NCBI GenBank assembly: GCA_033032865.1
Contig: JAWHQI010000028.1
Span: 9,691,001-9,755,000 of the forward strand
Direction: 5' to 3'
Length of the DNA stretch: 64,000 bases
DNA from: Dactylorhiza incarnata
Taxonomy: Eukaryota > Streptophyta > Magnoliopsida > Asparagales > Orchidaceae
The position numbers were made by a program, and so were the translations under genes. Below, in pieces: positions 55,979-64,000 of the stretch; position 1 is the first letter of the stretch; each line of letters opens with the position of its first letter. The notes below the pieces were generated by a model that had not been told where the DNA came from, made no database searches, and worked only from the letters and a program-made list of their open reading frames with translations.

Positions 55979-58146
55979 ATTGCATGAAGTAGAATCCTTT
56001 CAAAATGAAATATACAGAGTTCTACTTCATGATATGCTTTCATGTCTTTTAATTTTTCTTATTTTATTATTTCTTTTGAACTATCATGTCATGGTCATCC
56101 TATACAGTATTAAAAATATGATTTTATCTCTTAAAAGCTTAAAATGTTTATAAAATCAAATTGATCAAAATTCAAAATCATATTTCATTTTGATGACCTA
56201 TCTTTTATTCTTATATTCATTGCTTCTAAATATCTCATATTATCCATATGAATCAAACTATAAATTTGCTATCAGATATTACAAATTAAATCAGGTTATT
56301 TGGCTATTGAGATTTTTAGCCTTCACCAACAAGTGGCTTAGTGAAATAACATGATCTGAATAAAAGCCCAACTTTCAATATGGTTGTCTTTGTTCACAAA
56401 AAAAATTATATTGTGTTCACTCCTTGATGTCAAACATGATCTAAACCATCACTAGTGTTCACCTATCAACAATCACATATATATATATATATATATATAT
56501 ATTCAAAATTCTTAATTAAAAGAAAATCACTAAAATGTATTGAAAGAATTTACCATCATAATGAATATTGAATTCACATGCACCACTATGATCTATTAAT
56601 GTCCTTTGCTAAAATTCTCTAACATCACATATCATAAGTCATATCAAGAGTCTTAAAAAAATAATTATTTCTATCACAATTATGTGAATTATAATTGATA
56701 TATTAATTGATGACAATTGATATTATATTTACATACCATGGTTAGTGTATTATGTGTGTATTGTGATTTATTTCAAGTTTAGACCTTTAAATCATCTTGA
56801 TATCAAATCAAATAAATCATCACTTCATTCTAGGTCTCTGAGTTGAAACACAATCAAACCTTGGTATAACATTAATCTCAAACTTATCATTCTAACATTG
56901 CCACCTAAAGAATATTTGTGTTTATGTTACGCTTTATGTGTTTACCAAGATATATAGGCTGGTTACTCTCATCTATGACTTATTCAAGATATTATTGTGC
57001 ATGAACATTATTGTTAATCACGAAAATCATGCATATTTGATTTGTTCATTCATGTCATCTCATGCAAAGTTTATTTGGTAAAGTCATATACAAAATCGCT
57101 AATGTTTCAAGAAATTTGCACTATCTAGACATCTCCTAAAAATCTGAAATTTCAGCATGAAACTACTATTTGGACACTTAATCAAGATCAACAAACAAAA
57201 ATTTCAAAATCATCAAAAATAGTGTACTGTTTCCCGCGCTAGCGCTAACGCCGGCGCTAGCGTACCTATGTGTTTTTCTGTATTTTTAAAATTTTGAAAA
57301 ATCTATAAAAATATATCAATCTATGTGTACTATTCATTTCTGCACTTCTGTTTTTATTCCATTTTTGAAAAATCAAATACAAAAATACAAAAGCCAAATT
57401 ACAAAAAATATGTTTTGTTTCTTTTTTGTTTTTCGTCATTTGTTTAAATTCTATAGCTAAAAAGAAAAATCAATTACAAAAATATAAAACAAAAAAAAAT
57501 ATATCAAAAATCATTATTTTGAACTTAACTTTTCTATTTACATATATCTTGCGAAAGGGTGATTTGGGCTATCATCCCATCACATCACCTAGTACCGGGC
57601 GAACCTCTCACAGGGTAGACCTCAGGAAGTCCAAGATCAAATTATAAAAGTTCAAACTTTAAATTAAAATTATTTAACAAAAATATCAAAAATAGTATGA
57701 ACTTTATTGTGAAAATCAAGCATGATTTAATCTATTATTTAGAACTTCTATAATGTTACAATTTATCTTTTCAAACTACTTTGAACATTGTTTTCATCAT
57801 GCTTTGATATATCTATTAATATGTGCATCAAGTATCTTTTAAAAGTTGTGTAGAACTAAGCTTAGCATGCCTCTAAGTATGAGTAAATGTTTTATGTTTG
57901 ATAATGATCTTTATTCACTCACTTATTTTGGCATTGTCTACATATGTTTTTAAAGAATGCTTGTGTATGTTTTGTATTAGTACAATGAATTAATATTGCA
58001 CAAGTATCTTACCTACACTCCTTTATTTGAACTTTTAAAAATTATGAAAAGTGGTTCTTTCTCATAAATTATATTGGTTTGCAAAACAAGTGTATTCGGA
58101 GAACTTTGTACAAAACAAAAATCATAAAATAAAGTGACAAAGATAA

Positions 58147-58388
58147 CTCCACCAAGCACTACTTGAACCTCCTGATAAGTCTTAATAAGCATTGTGAGGT
58201 TGAGCACCTTGAAAAGAATAATAAAGTATCTTGTGCAAATCAAATCTTTCGTTCAAAATAAAAACCACTTACTCTTAAGTACACCGGATCACTAGTTTCA
58301 AAATTAAAAATAAAATATGTGATCCCCCAAGCACTACTTTGCACCCTGATAAGTCTTAATGAGCATTGTGTGTGCAAAGCACCTTGGT
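58147..58388 (+). ncRNA. Two tandem copies of a putative RNA hairpin in C
   Basis: Copies at about 58151-58212 and 58327-58387 share CAAGCACTACTT, CTGATAAGTCTTAAT, AGCATTGTG and GCACCTTG. Their stem arms differ but still pair: AACCTC with GAGGTT in copy 1, CTTTGCAC with GTGCAAAG in copy 2. An outer CAAG/CTTG stem is common to both. It is not a known RNA family that I recognise. Confidence 0.5.
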
Positions 58389-59290
58389 AGTTGTACATTT
58401 TTTTGTGCATTGAAGTTTGTGGAAGTAAAATTATTTGTGTTTTATTGTGCTCTTACTTTACATATTACTTGTATTTTTGATTAAAACATGTGTTTACTCT
58501 ACTCAAAAATACACTTTTGTGCACATCATTATCTTCCATAGCACTTCTTCTCATTAGTATTGGATGCTAATGCTAATTCTATAGTACTCTTTATTAATGA
58601 AATGCACTAAGATAACCTAGCATGCTTTCTACAATGTTTAGTATGTTTTGAAATTGTGAATTAACATAACATTGTAGTACTCTCTTTTTGATAACATTAT
58701 TTCATGCTTGGTTACTTTATTAGTGAATTTAAAGATTTTACTTGAACAATGATTTACAAAACATCTTCTTTATAAAATTGAACTCCTATATCTTTTTTTT
58801 GAATCATCATGACTTACAAAAGATGGTTGTTTTAATTTTTTTTCTAAGTCTTCCGCAACTTTACATTTCCCTTGTATTTGGTAATGCTACAAACTCTGAT
58901 TTATGAAAATATTGTGATACTTAAACTCTGATATATTTCAATGAAAAGTATTCTAAAAGATCCTTATCATTTCCTTCTCTACAAGCTCGATCATGCCTTT
59001 ATCTTAGTATCAACTTTTTAGTGGTGTCTCCTTACCCGCTTTTGCTAATAACAAAAGGGGGAGAACTAATATGATAAATATAATCTGCTATCAAAATATA
59101 ACGCTTAATTAAGATGATAGCTTACATATTAGGAGAGCATTCACTTAGGGGGAGCATGTATTTAGGGGGAGCAATTCTAAATGCTAAAATCGTAAATTAT
59201 CCTAAGTCATCACTCTCACACACACTCAAGTAAGTTTATTCATGCTTATATATTAATGCTCTGATTTATCATTAATTGATTTGTTATTAT

Positions 59291-59304
59291 CAAAAGGGGG
59301 AGTT
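59291..59304 (+). other. Polypurine tract of Sirevirus C
   Basis: CAAAAGGGGGAGTT abuts the second LTR at 59305, which shows this LTR serves as the 3' LTR of C. Confidence 0.9.
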
Positions 59305-60581
59305 TGTTGGAACATGGTCTTCCGCATCTCCTAGGTTTGAGAATAACAAATCCTATGTATTTGATATTGTGTGTTTAAGTGTGCAGGATAACAAAGTCCA
59401 CATGACTCAAGGATTACATAAGAACGTTGCCCCCAAAGTTGAGCCATCAAATCCAAAACACCTACTAGCGCGGGCGGTAATACTAGCGCAGGCGCTAGCT
59501 GTCGTTCGACAAACTCTTAGCGGCGTTCGACGAAATCTCGTTCGACGAAAATTGTTCGACAAACTCTTAGCGGCGTTCGACGAATTCTCAGTCGACAAAA
59601 TATTGGCTTAAGCAAAATTGCTGGGAGAACTTATAGAAGGAGATAGCGCCAAGCGATATCCGTTAGCGCAGTCGATAGCGAGGAGCACAGTAGGCAAGGG
59701 AGAATTGTTTCCTCAGATTGAAGATTCTGCCGCGCAGAATATGTCCTAATATTGGATAGCTCCGGCGGTACGACTAGCGCAGGCGCTAGCGCTAAGTCTA
59801 TAAAAAGGACCCATTGGCTCCGTCTTCATCATCCTTTTGAGATCCAGAATTCCAAAGCTTCGTGCCACAGCATAGAGAGGAAGGTTCAGAGAGATACTCC
59901 CACAAATCCATAAAGGCTAAAGGAAATCCGTGGAGAAGATTTCAACACGCATCATCATCGTGACGAAAGACCGCATCAACTACGATCATACTCCGCGTCT
60001 TCGTCTACTTCTCCAAGAGATCCACATTGAGGGAGTTTTTATATTATTGTCTTTTTATTTCACCTCCTTTCTTGTAATCGTTTAAGTAAACTCGCCTCGT
60101 GTTGGCGACTAGGTCTGGTAGGACTTAGGGCAGAAATTCGCCTCGTATTGGCGACTAGGTCTCGGGTGTAGGTCTAGGGGGTGCTCGAGGCCATATCCGG
60201 GGAAGGGTTGGCTAGAGCGGCTTGAGGCCGTATCCGGCAAACGATCGGCTAAAACCAACCGGTTCGTGGTGATACGAGTCGGTATAGAAAACAAAAAGAG
60301 TCTTTCATATCTCGCTTTGATTTCTAGCGTCATTGAAATCAAAATTTTGTAATCATTTTTATTAAAGTAATCATGTCTCTCCTTTTGTAATAAAAATGAT
60401 TTGTTCTTCATTTCTCTAAATTGTTTATTATCATCTCTTTTATTATAAAACAATTTAGATCTTTATTCAAAATCACTATTTTGATCTCTTATTATTTCAA
60501 GTATTACAAAATATAATATAAGTTTTTAAAAAACCCTTATTCACTCCCCCCCCCCCTCTAAGGGCGCCTACCGATCCAACA
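59305..60581 (+). repeat. Second LTR of the C-D chain (1277 bp)
   Basis: TGTTGGAACATGG to GATCCAACA. It has palindromes CTAGCGCAGGCGCTAG at 59483-59498 and 59774-59789, a TTCGACGAA cluster (59500-59600), TATAAAAAG (59799-59807), paired TCGCCTCGT-TTGGCGACTAG blocks and an 11-base C run (60546-60556). It is the 3' LTR of C by its purine tract and the 5' LTR of D by what follows. Confidence 0.9.
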
Positions 60582-62409
60582 TTTTCTTATGACCATGGAT
60601 GTAGAAGTATGGAACATGGTAGAAGTTCGGTACTCTCCTCCTACAACTGTAGTGGGCGAGGCGACATTACCAAAACCTAAAGATAAATGGGATGATAACG
60701 ATAAACTAAGGTGTAAAAATAATGCTAAAGCAATGAACGCTTTATATTGCGCTTTAAATAGGGCTGAGTTTAATTGAATTTTTGCATGCACAACTGCTTA
60801 TGACATTTGGAATCAATTGGAAGTTACTCATGAAGGTACATCGCAGGTGAAAGATGCAAAACTATTCCAACTGGAATCTGAATATGAAAAATTCAGGATG
60901 GATACCGAAGAGGACATTAACTCGATGTACACCCGGTTCACCAAGATCGTCAATGCTTCAAAGGCACTTGGAAAGACCTACTCAGACGGGGAATTGGTGA
61001 GGAAAATTCTTCGTTCCTTACCTCCAAGGTTCAATCCAAAGGTGACAGCCATCTCAGAGTCGCACAACTTAAGAACGCTCCAGATCGAGAACCTTATTGG
61101 GAATCTCAAAACCCATGAGGTAGAACTCCAGATTCAACATGATGAATACAACAAAGAGCCAAAGAAAAAGGCGCTAGCACTAAAGTCAAAGAAGGAGAGC
61201 ATCGAAGATGATGATGAAGATGAAGAAGGTCTCCTGGTGAAGAACTTCAGGAAGTTCATTAGGAATCCGGAAAGACGGAACACATTCCGCAAATACTTCC
61301 AAAAGGATACTCGACGAAAGGGATCTTCCTCTTCATCAAGGAAAGAAAAAGGAAGCAAAGATGAAGAAGAAAGACCACCACCAGAGTGCTACCACTGTAG
61401 AAAAACTGGGCAAATTCGGAGCCAGTGCCCAAAGTATCAAAAGGAGCAAAAAGAACAACACAAAGCAAAAGAGAAGAAGAAAGTATTGAAAGCCGCAACT
61501 TGGGATGATTCTTCCCCTGAAGAGTCAAACGAGTCTGAGTCAAGTAGCGAGGAGGAAGCAAACTTATGCTTGATGGCAAAAAGCAACGATGACGACACCA
61601 GTGTTCTTAGCGACACTGAGGTAATTCCTCCTACTTTCGAAGAACTCTATGATGAATTTGTTTTAACTTGCAAATCCTATGATCAAAGTATAAAAGATAA
61701 TAGTATATTAAATCGTGAAAATGAATCTATTATCAAAGAAAATCATAAGCTCACAAAAAAAGTGATTTCCCTTGAAAAGACAAAGGTTTCATTTCAAGAG
61801 TGTGAGCACTCTTTATTTTTGGCAAAAGAACTTGAAGTCTCTCTTTCTAAGGCCCTCTCACAAAACAAAACTATTGCAAAAGAAAAAGGGGACTTAGAGA
61901 GAAAACTAAAAACCTCTCTTTTACAAATCAAAAATAACAAAAAGGGATTTGAAAATTAATGTGTTATGATTGTACCAGAAAATACTTTTCTTAAAAAACA
62001 AAATCATGACCTCAATATAGCCATAAAAAAATTCGGGATTGGTCAAAAATCCCTGGATATGATTTTGGGAAACCAATGTTATGGTTCTACAAAATTTGGG
62101 GTCGGATATAAAAGTGAACCCTACCGCCCAGCGCTAGCCACTAACGCCGGCGGTAGCTCAAGTGTTAAAAAATCTTCTGTTTTTTCTAATGTTCAAACAT
62201 CATCCAACAAGAGCAACGTAGAAACTCAGAAAAGGGTCTCAACTCCCTTTATTTCGTGTGCTAATTGTCTTAAGTTTGGACACACGTCTAGCTCTTGCAG
62301 GAATATAAAACAATGTTCGTTAAAACAAATCTGGGTACCTAAGAAATCCACTTACTCTATGGGTGGTACCTCTTGGGTATCTGGATCTTTACTCTCATCT
62401 TCTCTCTAG
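60582..62409 (+). pseudogene. gag: Sirevirus D gag
   Basis: It begins inside the capsid N-terminus (MTMDVEVWNMVEV), directly after the LTR, so the true start is lost. Next come the capsid core (TAYDIWNQLEVTHEGTSQVK, ILRSLPPRFNPKVTAI), a knuckle CYHCRKTGQIRSQC in which the zinc-binding His is Gln (about 61390), acidic repeats, a coiled coil (about 61680-62040), a second intact knuckle CANCLKFGHTSSSC (about 62260) and LKQIWVPKK. In-frame stops: 60775, 61957 and the final TAG at 62407-62409. The stretch 62121-62156 encodes residues from an LTR-type palindrome. Pol continues in the same frame after the final TAG, which lies inside an acceptor-like TCTCTCTAGATTTGCAG. Confidence 0.9.
62121..62156 (+). 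repeat. CTACCGCC/GGCGGTAG inverted repeat inside D gag
   Basis: CTACCGCC (62121-62128) and GGCGGTAG (62149-62156) are perfect 8-base arms, enclosing AGCGCTAGCC and CTAACGCC. The GCGCTAGC word is also in the C-D LTR, and the arms resemble the array of LTR B. Confidence 0.9.
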
Positions 62410-64000
62410 ATTTGCAGGAAGGCTAAGGAAACGGAGGACGTGTGGTACTTGGACTCAGGCTGCTCCAAGCACATGATGGGCAACAAAGCAAAATTCCTTA
62501 GCATAGAAAAGAAGAAAGGAGGGATCGTAACGTTTGGTGATAGCTGTAAAGGAAGGATCATGGGAGTTGGTACAGTGGGTAACGAATCTTTTCTTATCTC
62601 AAATGTTCTTTATGTAAAAGGATTAAAACATAACTTAATATCTATAAGTCAACTATGTGATAAAGGATTAGACGTATTATTTGAATCATCCACTAATCTT
62701 TGCAAAATAGTTAATCCTAAAACAAAAGATGTGTTACTAACTGCACCTAGAATTCACAATGTTTACATAGCTTCGTTTCATGATCTTTCCAAATCATCTA
62801 TAAAATGTTTTATAACAAAAAATGATGAATTAGAACTATGGCATAGACGTTTAGGTCACGCTAGTACAAAGCTCATTTTAAAACTAACAAAAAGGGAATT
62901 GATTTGAGGATTGCCTAAGTTGAATGGAAATTTATCTTCACTATGTTCACCATGCCAAATAGGAAAATTTACAAAATCATCTTTTAAAACCAAAAACGAA
63001 ATTTCTACTTCAAAACCATTACAATTAATTCATATGGATCTCTTTGGTCCCGTTAACACCGCAATTCGTGGTAAAATATACACTTTCGTTCTAATAGATG
63101 ATTTCTCAAGATATTGCTGGACTTTATTTCTCTCTTCCAAATTTGATGCATTTTGCGAATTCTCAAAATTATCTATGCGTATTCAAAATGAACTAGATTT
63201 AAAAATAAAATGCATTCGCTCAGATCATGGAGGTGAATTTGAAAATGAAAATTTTAAATCTTTTTGTGAAATGTTAGGTATTAAACATGAGTTCTCCGCT
63301 CCACGCACACCTCAACAAAACGGTCTTGTAGAACGGAAAAATAGGACAATCCAAGAACTAGCACGCACCATGTTATCTGAATATAAACTACCTAAGTCTT
63401 TTTGGGCCGAAGACGTAAGCACATCATGCTATGTAATGAATAGAGTTATGCTTCGCCCATCACTAAATCTCACACCGTATGAACTATATTTTCAAAAGAA
63501 ACCTAATGTATCATATTTTAAAGTATTTGGATGTAAATGTTTTATTCTTAATTCAAAAGATTCTTTAGGAAATTTTGATGAGAAATGTGATGAAGGAATA
63601 TTTTTTGGATATTCTTCAACCAGTAAAGCCTATAGAATATTTAATAAAAGATCGAGTTAGGTTGAAGAGTCTATTAATGTTAAATTTGATGAGTTTATTC
63701 CATGTGCAGAGAAGCTTTCTATAGGTACAAATGATGAACCTTTGCCATCTTTGGAGCACGACGAAGAGGAACCGTCCAAAGAAGAGGAGGAGAAGTCCAA
63801 TGAAGTTGAATATGTACCACCAAGCGTGTTGAACTTCTCAAAAAATCATCCAAAAGAGCTAGTCATTGGGGAACCTTCTACTAGGGTAAGAACTCGATCC
63901 TCTCTTCATGAAATGTTTTCAAATATTTGCTTTTTTTCCGAAATCGAACCTAAAAATGTTTCCACCGCTTTAAATGACGAATTTTGGTTTTTGGCTATGA
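62410..64000 (+). pseudogene. pol: Sirevirus D pol (protease, integrase; runs off the window)
   Basis: Protease: WYLDSGCSKHMMGNKAKF, then FGDSCKGRIMGVGTV. GAG-pre-integrase: LWHRRLGHASTKL and CSPCQIGKFTKSSF. Integrase core: HMDLFGP, IRSDHGGEFE and QNGLVERKNRT, so all three catalytic acids are present. The integrase C-terminal part (FKVFGCKCFIL, DEGIFFGYSSTSKAYRIFN) reaches a stop at 63658-63660, then the frame continues through an acidic linker (SLEHDEEEPSKEEEEKSNEVEY) to the window end. The other stop is TGA at 62905-62907. No frameshift is seen, which makes D better preserved than S1. RT and RNase H should follow beyond 64000. Confidence 0.92.

Larger units (their letters stand above)
55979..59304 (+). 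other. Sirevirus C non-coding interior
   Basis: AT-rich, with no gene supported. It holds an AT run (56477-56503), a palindromic block GCGCTAGCGCTAACGCCGGCGCTAGC (here in words: GCGCTAGC twice around CGCTAACGCC, 57236-57262), duplicated hairpins (58147-58388), several GGGGGAG tracts (59054-59065, 59146-59177) and the final tract at 59291-59304. A region of this size without pol supports a non-autonomous element. Confidence 0.7.
53764..60581 (+). mobile_element. Sirevirus C: gag-only, non-autonomous, LTR to LTR
   Basis: LTR 53764-54948 (last 30-40 bases and primer site missing), a coiled-coil gag-like ORF, 3.3 kb of non-coding sequence, repeated purine tracts and a second LTR at 59305-60581. 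No protease, integrase or RT is seen. The second LTR is followed not by flanking DNA but by the gag-pol interior of D. Confidence 0.8.
59305..64000 (+). mobile_element. Sirevirus D: autonomous-type, leaves the window
   Basis: LTR 59305-60581, then gag and pol in one continuous frame to the window end, interrupted only by stops. The primer site and the first codons of gag are missing at the LTR-gag joint (60581/60582). Confidence 0.88.

Noticed and set aside
58147..58388. Hammerhead ribozyme, because of CTGATAAG in the duplicated hairpins
   Set aside because: The core would need CUGANGA and a GAAA box with three stems in order. The first is imperfect and no GAAA is placed correctly.

Overview
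The window looks like repeat-dense nuclear DNA from a flowering plant. I see no protein-coding host gene, no rRNA or tRNA gene and nothing bacterial. Almost every long reading frame is a gag or pol remnant of an LTR retrotransposon. The lineages recognised are Sirevirus-type and a second Ty1/copia type, chromoviral (Tekay/Del-like) Ty3/gypsy, Athila-type Ty3/gypsy, a probable Tat-type LTR, and a non-autonomous Athila-like family. The species cannot be named from this sequence.

Left block (1-22320) is a four-level nest. Athila element E (minus strand; LTR 20254-22320, tRNA-Asp primer site, gag) is cut at 17969 by chromovirus B (minus; LTR 15948-17968, tRNA-iMet primer site, gag). B is cut at 15115/15116 by chromovirus A (minus; LTRs at 11853-15115 and 1-1042, integrase and chromodomain). 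A's integrase is split by a complete Sirevirus, called S1 here (plus; 1800-11317), flanked by a perfect 5-bp duplication AACTC.

Middle block (22321-39728). A decayed plus-strand chromovirus G (three-zinc-knuckle gag, protease, scrap of RT, long 3' LTR) contains a Helitron-like 3' end at 25993-25997. It is followed by a nearly full-length plus-strand Athila F (28937-39728) with gag, protease, RT, RNase H and integrase, all carrying stops or frameshifts.

Right block (39729-64000). A minus-strand fragment K of a non-autonomous Athila-like family carries copia element H (minus, 40747-45711). Then come a 0.7-kb minisatellite, about 2 kb of unassigned duplicated sequence, a Tat-like LTR (I), a plus-strand relative J of fragment K with a 394-codon ORF, and a Sirevirus chain C-D. 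In that chain LTR, gag-only interior, LTR and gag-pol interior follow one another, and D runs off the window.

The most unusual signal is not a gene. Nearly every LTR family here carries, upstream of its TATA-like box, its own array of short CpG-containing motifs, mostly palindromic. One motif (core TTCGWCGAA, with the 14-mer CTGCGTTCGACGAA) is shared by Sirevirus, chromovirus and Athila LTRs that otherwise look unrelated. In both Sireviruses, LTR-type palindromes also sit inside the coding region at the same place, between gag and protease, as in-frame hairpins.
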